From Leifsonia sp. ZF2019 (GTDB lineage: Bacteria > Actinomycetota > Actinomycetes > Actinomycetales > Microbacteriaceae), in assembly GCF_019924635.1 (NCBI RefSeq), contig NZ_CP065037.1, positions 3,100,001 to 3,164,000 on the forward strand: a DNA stretch of 64,000 nucleotides, written 5' to 3'. The notes beneath the pieces are model-generated. The model searched no databases. It saw only the letters and a program-made list of their open reading frames with translations, and was not told where the DNA came from. The position numbers and the translations under genes were made by a program. This document shows, piece by piece, positions 17,323 to 26,298 of the stretch; position 1 is the stretch's first letter; the number at the start of each line of letters is the position of its first letter.

Positions 17323-18752
17323 GCTTCGATGCTCCAATGCGACCCCGTCGGGGTGTCTTCGATGGTGATGCCCGCGCCGATCAGTTCGTCGCGGATGCGG
17401 TCGGCGGCCGTGAAGTCGCGGGCCTGCCGGGCGGCCTGTCGGTCGTCGAGCAGTCGGGAGACCAGCTGGCCGAGCGCCGCGTCGGCGGCGGACGATCCGG
17501 CACGGCTCCACTGCGGGGACAGCGGGTTGATGCCCAGCACCTCGGTCATCGCGAGGGCCTGGCCGCGCGCGATGGCGGCGGCCTCCAAGTCTTCCGCATC
17601 CAGCGCCGCGTTTCCTGAACGCACGGTGTCGTGCAGCACGGCGAGCGCCTGCGGCACGGCGAGGTCGTCGTCCATCGCCTCCGCGAAGGCGTCGGGGACG
17701 ACCTCCGCGCCCGTGCCGGCGAAACGGGTGCCGGTGAGCCGTCGGTCGACGCGCTCGAAGAACCCGGCGATGCGATCGAGGGCCGCCTCCGCCTCGGCGA
17801 GGGAGCCGTCGTGGAAGTCGATGGTCGAGCGGTAGTGCGCCGAGCCGAGGTAGTAGCGGACGACGAGCGGACGCGCGGCGGCGAGCAGGTCGGCCGCGTA
17901 GACCGAGTTGCCGAGCGATTTGCTCATCTTCTGTCCGTTGACGTGCACGAGCCCGTTGTGCACCCAGTAGTTCGCGAAGGCATCCCCGGCCGCCGTCGAC
18001 TGCGCGAGCTCGTTCTCGTGATGCGGGAAGCGGAGGTCGAGGCCGCCGCCGTGGATGTCGAACTGCGGCCCGAGATAGCGGCGCGACATCGCGGAGCACT
18101 CGATGTGCCAGCCGGGCCTTCCCTCTCCCCAGGGGGACGGGAACGACGCGGACTCGGGCTCGTCGGCCTTGCGGCCCTTCCAGAGGGCGAAGTCGCGCGG
18201 GTCGCGCTTGTCGCGCGGGTCGGCGTCGGCCGCCGCCTCCATGTTGTCGATGCTCTGCCGTGTCAGCTCGCCGTAGGCGGGCCAGCTCTTCACGTCGAAG
18301 TACACGTCGCCCGAGCCGTCTGCGGCCGGGTAGGCGTGCCCGTTGTCGATCAGGCGCTCGATGATCCGCTGCATCTGCGGGATGCTGGCCGTCGCCCGCG
18401 GCTCGTAGGTCGGCGGCTGCACGCCGAGCGCGGTGTACCCCGCGGTGAACTCCAGCTCGAACCGGTAGGCGAGCGCCCACCACTCCTCGCTGCTGCCCTC
18501 GGCGCGGGCGGCCTCCGCGTTCAGGAGGATCTTGTCGTCGATGTCGGTGACGTTGCGCACCAGCGTGACGTCGAGCCCGCGGTAGGTGAACCAGCGACGG
18601 AGCTGGTCGTAGACGAGGGCGGAGCGCAGGTGTCCGATGTGCGGCGACGACTGGACGGTCGGTCCGCACACGTACATCCCCACGGCGCCGGGGCGGAGGG
18701 GGACGAAGTCGCGCAGGGCGCCGGCCTTCGTGTCGTAGAGTCGCAGAGTCAC
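17319..18752 (-). CDS. cysS: Cysteinyl-tRNA synthetase
   Basis: This is a 477-residue class I synthetase. The zinc-ligand cysteine lies in MYVCGPTVQ (Cys29), the HIGH motif is at residues 38-41, and the KMSKS loop lies in [11 protein letters not shown]. The W-H-I-E-C-S-A-M zinc site and H-H-E-N motif are also present. It charges tRNA-Cys. It lies 34 bases downstream of ispDF and overlaps rlmB. It is not the mycothiol ligase MshC, given its length and the complete C-terminal anticodon-binding part. Confidence 0.97.
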   Translation of the reverse strand: MTLRLYDTKAGALRDFVPLRPGAVGMYVCGPTVQSSPHIGHLRSALVYDQLRRWFTYRGLDVTLVRNVTDIDDKILLNAEAARAEGSSEEWWALAYRFELEFTAGYTALGVQPPTYEPRATASIPQMQRIIERLIDNGHAYPAADGSGDVYFDVKSWPAYGELTRQSIDNMEAAADADPRDKRDPRDFALWKGRKADEPESASFPSPWGEGRPGWHIECSAMSRRYLGPQFDIHGGGLDLRFPHHENELAQSTAAGDAFANYWVHNGLVHVNGQKMSKSLGNSVYAADLLAAARPLVVRYYLGSAHYRSTIDFHDGSLAEAEAALDRIAGFFERVDRRLTGTRFAGTGAEVVPDAFAEAMDDDLAVPQALAVLHDTVRSGNAALDAEDLEAAAIARGQALAMTEVLGINPLSPQWSRAGSSAADAALGQLVSRLLDDRQAARQARDFTAADRIRDELIGAGITIEDTPTGSHWSIEA

Positions 18753-18786
18753 GGCATACAGCCTACGGGCCGCGCGCTGCCGGCGC

Positions 18787-19968
18787 TCAGCGCGGCAGCA
18801 ACAACGCCGTGGCGAGCGCGGCGACGCCCTCCCCTCGGCCGGTGAAGCCGAGGCCGTCCGTGGTGGTCGCCGAGAGCGAGACCGGGGCGCCGAGCACGGC
18901 GGCCAGGGCCTCCTGGGCCTCCGCCCGACGGGGTGAGAACGTCGGCCTGTTGCCGACGATCTGAGCGGTCACGTTGCCGATCCGGTAGCCCGCCTCTTCG
19001 ACCAGGCGGCGCGCTTCGGCGAGGAAGACGACGCCGCGGGCGTCCGCGAGCCGGGGGTCGTCGGTGCCGAAGACGGTGCCGATGTCGCCGAGCGCGGCCG
19101 CCGAGAGCAGGGCGTCGACGATGGCGTGCGCGACCGCGTCCCCGTCGCTGTGCCCGGCGAGCCCGTCCTCCCCCGGCCAGTGCAGGCCTGCAAGCCAGAG
19201 CTCGGCGGCGGGATCGAACCCGTGCGTGTCGCTTCCGAAGCCGATCCGCGGCGTGGGGGGCTCGGCCCGGCCTCCGTTCAGGAGTTCCTCGGCCCGCCGC
19301 AGGTCCCACGGCGTCGTGATCTTGAAGGCGTGCGCGTCGCCGGGGACGACCGACACGGGATGCCCTCCTGCGGCGACCAGGCCGGCGTCATCGGTCTCGT
19401 CGCTCGTCGCCGCAGCGTAGGCGGCGAGCAGCTGGTCGCGCGGGAACCCCTGCGGGGTCTGGATGGCGGAGAGCGCCGACCGGTCGACCGTCTCGTGCAC
19501 CTCCCCGTCGGGAGAAACGCGCTTGATCGTGTCGCTCACCGGCAGGCCCGGGATGATGCCGTGACCGGCGTGCCGGACAGCGGCGACCACGGCGTCGAAC
19601 AGCGAGGGCGGGGTCAACGCGCGGGCGGCGTCGTGCACGAGCACGACCTCGACGTCGGGGGCCAGCGCCGCCAGCCCGGCGGCCACCGACCGCTGGCGCG
19701 TCTCCCCTCCGGCGACCACCGCCGACGGGGCGAGGGAGCCGAGCGCGCCGGCGACGATCGTCCGCGCCTCCTCCAGCCGCTCGGACGGGGCGACGACGAT
19801 CGTCTGCGCCGGCTCGGCCATCCCGCGTACGGAGCCCAGCGAGCGCTCGAGCAGGGTACGGCCGCCGAGGGCGACGAACGCCTTCGGAAGTCCGGCGCCC
19901 AGACGGGTGCCGCTCCCGGCGGCGACGACGACGACGGCCACGCGCGGGGCCGGGATGCTGCTGTCCAC
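18787..19968 (-). CDS. ispDF: Bifunctional IspD/IspF (MEP isoprenoid pathway)
   Basis: This is a 393-residue fusion. Residues of about 8-230 form the IspD cytidylyltransferase, with [16 protein letters not shown] and the V-H-D-A-A-R and T-P-Q-G-F motifs. Residues of about 238-393 form the IspF cyclodiphosphate synthase, with zinc-ligand motif [22 protein letters not shown] and [11 protein letters not shown]. It catalyses the third and fifth steps of the MEP pathway. It is followed by cysS. In many actinobacteria carD lies directly upstream; here a galactanase-like gene intervenes. Confidence 0.95.
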   Translation of the reverse strand: MDSSIPAPRVAVVVVAAGSGTRLGAGLPKAFVALGGRTLLERSLGSVRGMAEPAQTIVVAPSERLEEARTIVAGALGSLAPSAVVAGGETRQRSVAAGLAALAPDVEVVLVHDAARALTPPSLFDAVVAAVRHAGHGIIPGLPVSDTIKRVSPDGEVHETVDRSALSAIQTPQGFPRDQLLAAYAAATSDETDDAGLVAAGGHPVSVVPGDAHAFKITTPWDLRRAEELLNGGRAEPPTPRIGFGSDTHGFDPAAELWLAGLHWPGEDGLAGHSDGDAVAHAIVDALLSAAALGDIGTVFGTDDPRLADARGVVFLAEARRLVEEAGYRIGNVTAQIVGNRPTFSPRRAEAQEALAAVLGAPVSLSATTTDGLGFTGRGEGVAALATALLLPR

Positions 19969-20027
19969 CCCACGAGACTAGTCCGCCCCCGCCGCCCGGC
20001 GCGGAGGCCGGGCGGCAGGGGCGGCGG

Positions 20028-23000
20028 TCAGACCTCCCGACGCCGGCGTGCGCGCAGCAGCAGTGCGGCGGCGCCTCCCACGATCAGCAGGAGGGCGAGC
20101 GCGCCACCCGCGAGCGGGAGGCCGCTGCCGGTGTCGGCCAGGCCGGAGACCGGGCCGGCGCCCGCTCCCCCGGGCGCTCCGCCGACCGCCGCGACCGTGA
20201 CGCCGATGCTCCAGAGCTCGCCGGCCGGGGTGCGTACGACGAGGCGGTGGGCCCCGGCGGTCGCGTCGACGGGGACGGTCCCCTGCAGTGTGATCGCCGA
20301 CCCGTCGCCGATCGCCTGGGCGATCGTGACCGGCGTCGAGTGGAACTCGAGCGCGTAGTCCGTGCCGACGACGGTCGGGGCGACCGTGACGGTCACCGCG
20401 TCTCCCGGCGTCAGCACGGCACCCTCCGCGATCGGTCGTCCCGCGGCGTCGACCACGCCTGTGACGGCCGGAGCCGGTTCGGGGGCCTTCGCGCCGACCA
20501 CGACCGTGTTGGAGACCGCCGCGGCAGAGGTGTAGCCCTCCGCCGTGGCGCTCACCGACACGCTGAGCGGCAGCCCTTCGTCGGCGGCCTGCGGCGTGTA
20601 GGAGGCGTCGGCTGCGTCCGTCACGACGGCGACGCCGTCGACGAGCCAGGTGTACCGCAGGGCCGCGTCCGCCGGGTCCACCGTGGCCGATGCCGCCACC
20701 GGCTCGGCGACGCGAGCACCGCCCAGGTCGGCGACCGTGAGGGCGATTTCGCGGGCGAGGGCGACCGTGTAGGTCTCCGTCGCCGTGCCGTCCTCGCTCG
20801 TCACGACCACGGTTCCGACGTGACCGTTTCCGGCCGAGGGCTGAGTGATGGCGACCCCGGCCTTCCCGTCCACCGCGACCGCCGCGAGCTCCGGCACGGC
20901 CGCGCCACGGGTCGGGACGGAGTACTCGGTGGTCCCGGTCGCGAAGCCGGCCACCGGCTCACCGCCGACGGTGAGCGCCGCGAGGCTCGCGACCGCTCCC
21001 GCACCGGCGGTGCGCGCGTAGATCTGCACTTCGGCGATCGTCAGGTGCGTGTTCGCGTACGCGGTCATGACCACGCGCACCTTCGAGGTGCTGACCCCGC
21101 CGATGGGCACATCGACGATCGGCGCGCTGCCGTCCGTCGGGACGGCGACGACAGTGGGCGAATCGGGCGCGTCGATCCACGTGCCGGACGCGTCCGCGTA
21201 CTGCACGGTCAGCCGACTCGGCCAGCTGGTGGTCGAGCCGTCTTTGTAGGCGTAGATCGTCACGTGGTTCACCGTCTGCGTGCCGCCGAGGTCGTAGGTC
21301 AGCGTGCTGGAGGTCGGCTTGTTCGTCGACACCCAGTTCGACCACCCCTTGTCGGTCGTGACGCCGTTCCGGGTGTTGTCGGCGGAGTAGCCGCTCTCGG
21401 TCGAGGTCGCCGTGGCCTTCACCGCCGTGTCCGTCGCGACGTTCCGCTCCGACGGGGTGGTGACGATCAGGGACAGCGTCGCCGGGAGGGAGGCCGCGGC
21501 CGGATCGTTCGACACGGCGGTGCCGCGCACCGTGACCACGCCGGGGTTCGCCAGCGCGGCGTCGGTGACGGCGGTCCAGTCCCAGGTCACGGCGGCGTCG
21601 TGGGTCGCACCGCTCGTGCCCACGTGGGCGGGGACGGTGGCGGGGGCCGCGGCGCGCACCGAGGCGGCGGAGACGCCCGCGAAGGTCGTCAGCGAGACCG
21701 GATCGGTGCGGCTGTAGCCTCCGACGTCCACCGTCGCGACGGCGGAGTCGAAGGCGTGCCCGAACAGATCCGTGCCGGAGCCGCGGAGGGTGACCGTTCC
21801 CGGCACGCTCCAGTCGGCACCCGCGGTGTCCCAGGTCACCGCCACCGGCGAGCCCGCGCCGGACCGGTAGACCGGCACGACGGTGGCGGGCAGCGAGGGA
21901 GCGCTTCCGGCGAGGGTCGCGATCGCGACGGGCTGGATCGACACGAGCTGCGTGTCCTGGATGGTCCACAGCTGGTTGGCGCCGGTGTTCGAGCCGTACA
22001 CGCCGACCGACGCGTTCTCGGCCGTCGACTGGCCGCCCACGTCGAGCACCGAGCCGGCGGCCACGCTCAGGAGGCTGTAGCGGGCGCCGTCGACCGTCGA
22101 GAGCATCCATTGCGCCGACGGGTCGGAGGCGGCGGCCCCGTCCGCGAGGGACCGCACCGCTGTGCCTGCGGAGGTCGCCGTCAGGTAGCGGCCGGAGCCG
22201 TCCTGCAGCGTGTAGCGCTCGATGTTCGCAGCGCCCGAGGTGAGCTTGCGGACCGTCCAGGCCTGCGTGGAGGCCGCAGCCGTGGTCGTCGCCGACGAGG
22301 TGATCGTCGCCGCGCCGGTCGCGCTCCCGGTCAGGTTCTTGCCGCTCTGCACGCCGCGCAGCTGGTACGTGTGGCCGTCCTGGAGCGGGACGGCGGTCTC
22401 GGCGACACCGTGCACGCCGGTCACGACGAGCGTCGTGACCGACTTCGCCGGTACGGTCACGCGCGCGGTCTTGGCCGCCGCATCCACGGGGAGGGCGGCC
22501 TTCTGCACCAGGGCGTTGGCCGTCGGGTCGCTCGCGGGCGACTCGGTGGTGACGATCGGGGTGACCGTCGCTCCGGCGTCGATCGCCCCGAACTTCGACA
22601 GGTCGATGGTGAGGTCCTCCGGCGCGGTGCCCGCGTTCGTGTGCACCAGCGTGACCGTGCCGCCGTCGGCGGCGAGGGCCGCGGTGGTCGCCGCGTTCGT
22701 CGACGGGATGATGTGGTCGCCCGGGCGGATGTAGTGCGTGAAGTTGCGCACCGTGTTGTACTTCGCGTTGGTCACGACCCTGCACGACGGGTCGGCGTCA
22801 CCGTCCGCCAGGCGCCGCACGGAATTCCCGTCGGCGTTGCAGTCGAAGTCGATGTCGATGCTGCCCCAGTTGAGCTTCTCGACCTTCTGCATGTTGTAGT
22901 AGTCCTCGACCGGCTGCCAGAAGATCCACGCGCTCGGCTCGAGCTCGCGCAGGTCGTCCGTGATGCGCGTGGCCATGCCGATGCCGTTGTTGATGTTCGT

Positions 23001-24095
23001 CTGGTTGTTGACGCCCGTGCCGTCCCAGTCGCCCTCGACCTCGCTCATCCAGAGGTCCTTGCCGTTGGCCTTCGCGACGTCGCGCACCTGGGTGCGACCG
23101 CTCGTGCCGTAGGTGTGCACGTTGAGCTGGTCGACGGCGGCCTTCGCCTGCTGCGACCAGCCGTTCCAGTCGGTCATGAAGATCGACGGGTTGGTCTCGT
23201 CCATCGCGGAGATGTGCGCGCCGGTCGTGGTTCCGGGCTGCGCGAGCTCGCTCTGCAGCGCCTTGATCACCGTGTCCTGCAACGCGGGACCCATGTGCGC
23301 GCCCTCCTGACCGCCCTTCTTGGGCCAGCCGGTGCTGGAGTCGATGTTCGTTCCCCAGTAGTTCGTGTTGGGCTCGTTGAACGGGTCGATGCTGTCGAAG
23401 GTGATCCCGCTGGTCTGCTCGATGTGCTGGACGACGGTCTTCAGGTAGGTGACGTAGTCCGCGATGCTCGAGGTCTTCAGCTGGTCGCTGGAGGCGGTGA
23501 AGTTGCCTGAGACGTACCCGCTGTTGGTCATGAAGTAGGGCGGGGAGTTGCTGAACGCCTCCCACTTCGTGATCTTCTCCTTCAGCGCGTCGACCCACCA
23601 GCGCTGGGTGGCGTCCGCCGAGAAGTCGTAGGAGGCCGGGTCGTCCGCATCCCACGCCGCCGCGAGCCGGTCGCGGTCCGCGTAGGTGCTCGTGATCGCG
23701 CCTTGGGCGTCGGTCGCCGTGATGTCGGGATTCCACCAGCCGTCGACGGCGCCGCCGGCCCGCAGGTACGGCGGCACGTCGGTGGCGTTGCCGCCGCCGA
23801 TGTTGTAGCGGGCGATGTTGAGGTTGAGGCCGTCGCTGCCGAAGACCTTGTCGAACAGGTCCTGGCGCACTGCCTCGGGGTATCCGCCGGTCGCGTTCGC
23901 GAACCAGGCGAGGCTCGTGCCCCATCCTTCGAACGCGGCGTTCTGGTAGGCGGGGTTCGGGGTGATGGTGACCGCGGAAGCGGTGGCTGCTGCGGCGGTT
24001 TCCTGGCTGCCGGGGATGCTCGTGATGCTTCCGGCCGCGGCGAGGGAGCCGACGGCGAAAGAGGCGAGCAGCAGCCGTCGAAGACGTGACGACAC
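20028..24095 (-). CDS. Secreted, cell-wall-anchored GH30-family galactanase-like multidomain protein
   Basis: The protein has about 1,355 residues. A Sec signal peptide (MSSRLRRLLLASFAVGSLAA, cleaved near A-A-A-A-T-A) is followed by a GH30 domain to about residue 560, with acid/base glutamate in DPFNEPN and nucleophile glutamate in W-M-S-E-V-E-G. A ricin-type beta-trefoil follows (about 570-725), then two Ig-like repeats (W-D-W-T-A-V-x-D type), an F5/8-type carbohydrate-binding module, a cadherin-like repeat and more Ig-like sequence. It ends with an LADTG sorting signal, a hydrophobic helix and R-A-R-R-R-R-E-V. It resembles endo-beta-1,6-galactanases that attack arabinogalactan side chains. 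GTG 24095 is preferred over ATG 24137, which falls inside an operator and would put 14 extra residues before the signal peptide. Confidence 0.85.
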   Translation of the reverse strand: MSSRLRRLLLASFAVGSLAAAGSITSIPGSQETAAAATASAVTITPNPAYQNAAFEGWGTSLAWFANATGGYPEAVRQDLFDKVFGSDGLNLNIARYNIGGGNATDVPPYLRAGGAVDGWWNPDITATDAQGAITSTYADRDRLAAAWDADDPASYDFSADATQRWWVDALKEKITKWEAFSNSPPYFMTNSGYVSGNFTASSDQLKTSSIADYVTYLKTVVQHIEQTSGITFDSIDPFNEPNTNYWGTNIDSSTGWPKKGGQEGAHMGPALQDTVIKALQSELAQPGTTTGAHISAMDETNPSIFMTDWNGWSQQAKAAVDQLNVHTYGTSGRTQVRDVAKANGKDLWMSEVEGDWDGTGVNNQTNINNGIGMATRITDDLRELEPSAWIFWQPVEDYYNMQKVEKLNWGSIDIDFDCNADGNSVRRLADGDADPSCRVVTNAKYNTVRNFTHYIRPGDHIIPSTNAATTAALAADGGTVTLVHTNAGTAPEDLTIDLSKFGAIDAGATVTPIVTTESPASDPTANALVQKAALPVDAAAKTARVTVPAKSVTTLVVTGVHGVAETAVPLQDGHTYQLRGVQSGKNLTGSATGAATITSSATTTAAASTQAWTVRKLTSGAANIERYTLQDGSGRYLTATSAGTAVRSLADGAAASDPSAQWMLSTVDGARYSLLSVAAGSVLDVGGQSTAENASVGVYGSNTGANQLWTIQDTQLVSIQPVAIATLAGSAPSLPATVVPVYRSGAGSPVAVTWDTAGADWSVPGTVTLRGSGTDLFGHAFDSAVATVDVGGYSRTDPVSLTTFAGVSAASVRAAAPATVPAHVGTSGATHDAAVTWDWTAVTDAALANPGVVTVRGTAVSNDPAAASLPATLSLIVTTPSERNVATDTAVKATATSTESGYSADNTRNGVTTDKGWSNWVSTNKPTSSTLTYDLGGTQTVNHVTIYAYKDGSTTSWPSRLTVQYADASGTWIDAPDSPTVVAVPTDGSAPIVDVPIGGVSTSKVRVVMTAYANTHLTIAEVQIYARTAGAGAVASLAALTVGGEPVAGFATGTTEYSVPTRGAAVPELAAVAVDGKAGVAITQPSAGNGHVGTVVVTSEDGTATETYTVALAREIALTVADLGGARVAEPVAASATVDPADAALRYTWLVDGVAVVTDAADASYTPQAADEGLPLSVSVSATAEGYTSAAAVSNTVVVGAKAPEPAPAVTGVVDAAGRPIAEGAVLTPGDAVTVTVAPTVVGTDYALEFHSTPVTIAQAIGDGSAITLQGTVPVDATAGAHRLVVRTPAGELWSIGVTVAAVGGAPGGAGAGPVSGLADTGSGLPLAGGALALLLIVGGAAALLLRARRRREV

Positions 24096-24122
24096 TGTCA
24101 GGTGACCTTTCGATTCTGGTGA

Positions 24123-24150
24123 TGTTGACGTCAACATGTTTACGTCAACA
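24123..24150. promoter_or_regulatory. Tandem LacI-type operators upstream of the galactanase gene
   Basis: TGTTGACGTCAACA (24123-24136) is a perfect 14-bp palindrome. It is followed directly by TGTTTACGTCAACA (24137-24150), which differs in one arm position. CG-centred palindromes of this form are typical LacI-family sites. They suggest sugar-inducible control of the galactanase by a regulator that is not adjacent. Confidence 0.75.
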
Positions 24151-24270
24151 TTGCAGAGTCTGGCCTAACCCTCCCGCGGAAGTCAACGGCTGCCCGCCTC
24201 GTGTTACGGCCGGGCCGCCCTCGAACGCGAAGTGGATCCGAGCCCGCCGCCGCGCATACCGGGGAACGTA

Positions 24271-24304
24271 TACGGCCCCGTGACCGGAGGGTCACGGGGC
24301 CGTA
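24271..24304. terminator. Terminator hairpin after carD
   Basis: TACGGCCCCGTGACC (24271-24285) pairs perfectly with 24290-24304 around GGAG, a 15-bp stem. It lies 20 bases beyond the carD stop (carD is on the minus strand) and upstream of the galactanase promoter, insulating the two genes. Confidence 0.82.
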
Positions 24305-24324
24305 GCGGAATGCAGAGTGGGCTG

Positions 24325-24807
24325 CTAAGAGGCGAGCACCTCGTCGAGGAGGCTCGACGCCTTCTCGTCGTCGGTCTTCTCCGCCAGCGCCAGTTCGGAG
24401 ATGAGGATCTGCCGCGCCTTGGCGAGCATGCGCTTCTCGCCCGCGGACAGCCCGCGATCCTGATCGCGACGCCACAGGTCGCGGACGACCTCGGAGACCT
24501 TGATGACGTCGCCGGACGCCAGCTTCTCCAGGTTGGCCTTGTACCGGCGCGACCAGTTGGTGGGCTCCTCCGTGAACGGGGCTCGGAGCACCTCGAAGAC
24601 GCGGTCCAGACCCTCCTTGCCGATGACGTCGCGCACTCCCACGAGGTCGACGTTCTCGGCGGGGACCTCGATGGTCAGGTCGCCCTGCGTCACGTTGAGC
24701 TTGAGGTACAGCTTCTCTTCACCCTTGATGATTCTTTTCTTGACCTCGGTGATCGTTGCAGCACCGTGATGGGGGTAAACGACGGTTTCGCCAACCTCGA
24801 AAAGCAT
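24325..24807 (-). CDS. carD: CarD-family RNA polymerase-binding transcription factor
   Basis: This 160-residue protein begins with the RNAP-interaction (Tudor-like) domain [19 protein letters not shown] and ends in a helical DNA-binding domain containing W-S-R-R-Y-K-A-N and a tryptophan in D-L-W-R-R-D. CarD stabilises open promoter complexes, especially at rRNA promoters, and is essential in mycobacteria. Length matches the family. In relatives it is often co-transcribed with ispD; here a terminator and the galactanase gene break that link. Confidence 0.96.
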   Translation of the reverse strand: MLFEVGETVVYPHHGAATITEVKKRIIKGEEKLYLKLNVTQGDLTIEVPAENVDLVGVRDVIGKEGLDRVFEVLRAPFTEEPTNWSRRYKANLEKLASGDVIKVSEVVRDLWRRDQDRGLSAGEKRMLAKARQILISELALAEKTDDEKASSLLDEVLAS

Positions 24808-24986
24808 AGATATGTTGTCCCTTCAGCAAAGAATAGGATACCACACGAGGCACATGCTAAGGTTCGCCCTCGCACCTGCGGACGGCCCCGAGAGGCCCTC
24901 GCGCATAGGCTAAACTCGACTCGAATCTCCGCTTCCTGACAGGGCTGCACCGCGCCGTCGAGCGGAACGATCGGGAGGGTCATCCA

Positions 24987-25541
24987 GTGAAAGCTCGAGT
25001 CGCGGCGTCCGTCGTCCTCGCCCTGACGGTTGCGTTCGGCACCGCGGGATGCGGGCTCATCGCCCCGCAGGCCACCACGAAGCACTACGACGCGAGCGAC
25101 GGCGTCAGCGGCAACGTCGGCACCGTCGACGTGCGCAACGCGATCATCGTCACGGACGCCTCCGGCGGCACCGTGGGCAGCCTCGTGGTGACGCTCGTCA
25201 ACACCGGCTCGACCGCCCAGCGCGTGGCCGTCACGGCCGGCGACAAGAGCAGCGACCCCGCCTACGTCACGGTCGACGCCGGCCAGACCAAGAAGATCGG
25301 CACCGACCCGGAGTCCACGTCGGGCAACGTCTTCTTCACCCCGTTCTCCGCGCTGCCGGGCAGCCTCTACCCCGTCTACTTCCAGTACGGCGACCAGACC
25401 GGCGTGCAGCTGCAGGTCCCCGTGCTCGACGGCGGCCTGGCCGAGTACAAGGACCTCGTGCCGCCGACGGCGCTCCCGACCCCGACGCACACCGCGACGG
25501 CGACGAGCACCCCGGAGCCGACGGAGACCGCCGCTCCGTAA
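24987..25541 (+). CDS. Hypothetical lipoprotein
   Basis: This 184-residue protein has a GTG start with GGGAGGG upstream, a lipoprotein signal peptide ending T-A-G-C (Cys22) and a mature domain with the pattern V-D-V-R-N-A-I-I-V and L-V-V-T-L-V-N-T-G-S. That pattern is an immunoglobulin-like beta sandwich also seen in copper-chaperone-like lipoproteins, but the Met/His copper ligands are not evident. The tail is rich in Pro, Thr and Ala. It lies between carD and the convergent regX3. Related lipoproteins occur beside carD or regX3 in Microbacteriaceae as far as I recall. The function is unknown. Confidence 0.8.
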   Translation: MKARVAASVVLALTVAFGTAGCGLIAPQATTKHYDASDGVSGNVGTVDVRNAIIVTDASGGTVGSLVVTLVNTGSTAQRVAVTAGDKSSDPAYVTVDAGQTKKIGTDPESTSGNVFFTPFSALPGSLYPVYFQYGDQTGVQLQVPVLDGGLAEYKDLVPPTALPTPTHTATATSTPEPTETAAP

Positions 25542-25549
25542 TCCGCGCG

Positions 25550-25603
25550 CCGCATACGACGAAGCCGCCCCTCGAGAACGAGGAGCGGCTTCGTCGTATG
25601 CGG
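25550..25603. terminator. Long bidirectional terminator
   Basis: A 19-bp perfect stem (25550-25568 with 25585-25603) encloses a further 5-bp stem CCTCG/CGAGG with an AGAA loop. It lies exactly between the convergent lipoprotein and regX3 genes. Confidence 0.88.
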
Positions 25604-25614
25604 TCGAACGCGGG

Positions 25615-26298
25615 TCAGGCGTTGAAGCGGTAGCCGAGTCCCCGCACGGTCACCAGCATCTGCGGCTCGGACGGGCTCTCCTCGATCCGCGAGCGGATGC
25701 GCTTGATGTGCACATCGAGCGTCTTCGTGTCGCCGAAGTAGTCGCTCCCCCACACCCGGTCGATCAGCTGGCCGCGCGTGAGCACGCGGCCGGCGTTGCG
25801 CAGCAGCAGTTCGAGCAGCTCGAATTCCTTCAGCGGCATGGAGATCTCCGAGCCGTTCACGGCCACGGTGTGGCGGTCCACGTCCATCCGCACCGTGCCG
25901 GCTTCGAGGATGCCGTCGTCCTCGACCTCCTCGGCCTCGACCCGCCGGCGCAGCACGGCGCGGATCCGCGCCAGAAGCTCCCGGGAGGAGTACGGCTTGG
26001 TCACGTAGTCGTCCGCGCCGAGTTCGAGGCCGACCACGATGTCCACCTCGGAGTCCTTGGCGGTCAGCATGATGATCGGCACGGTCGAACGCGACCGGAT
26101 CTCGCGGCACACCTCGGTGCCGGGGATGCCCGGCAGCATGAGGTCGAGCAGCACCAGATCGGCGCCCTCCTTGTCGAACTCGGCGAGCGCGGTCGGGCCG
26201 TCCTCGGCCACGGTCACCTCATAGCCCTCGCGGCCGAGCAGGTACGCGAGCGGCTCGCTGAGCGCGCCCTCATCCTCGACGAGCAGGATGGATGTCAC
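25615..26298 (-). CDS. regX3: Phosphate-responsive response regulator RegX3
   Basis: This is a 227-residue OmpR/PhoB-type regulator. The receiver domain (about 1-120) has phospho-acceptor Asp52 in LVLLDLMLPG and the T/K switch residues in MLTAKD and YVTKPY. A winged-helix DNA-binding domain (about 130-227) includes V-D-V-H-I-K-R-I-R-S-R-I and G-Y-R-F-N. With SenX3 it forms the actinobacterial phosphate-starvation two-component system. The start overlaps the senX3 stop by four bases. PHO-box-like repeats in the window are its likely targets. Confidence 0.93.
   Translation of the reverse strand: MTSILLVEDEGALSEPLAYLLGREGYEVTVAEDGPTALAEFDKEGADLVLLDLMLPGIPGTEVCREIRSRSTVPIIMLTAKDSEVDIVVGLELGADDYVTKPYSSRELLARIRAVLRRRVEAEEVEDDGILEAGTVRMDVDRHTVAVNGSEISMPLKEFELLELLLRNAGRVLTRGQLIDRVWGSDYFGDTKTLDVHIKRIRSRIEESPSEPQMLVTVRGLGYRFNA

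Noticed and set aside
17323..18669. Upstream in-frame extension of rlmB across cysS
   Set aside because: It lies in another frame of the cysS coding region. RlmB starts at the coupled ATG 17322.
20247..23510. 1,087-codon plus-strand frame opposite the galactanase gene
   Set aside because: Mirror of a real coding frame in high-GC DNA; composition is Arg/Gly/Val-rich with no domains.
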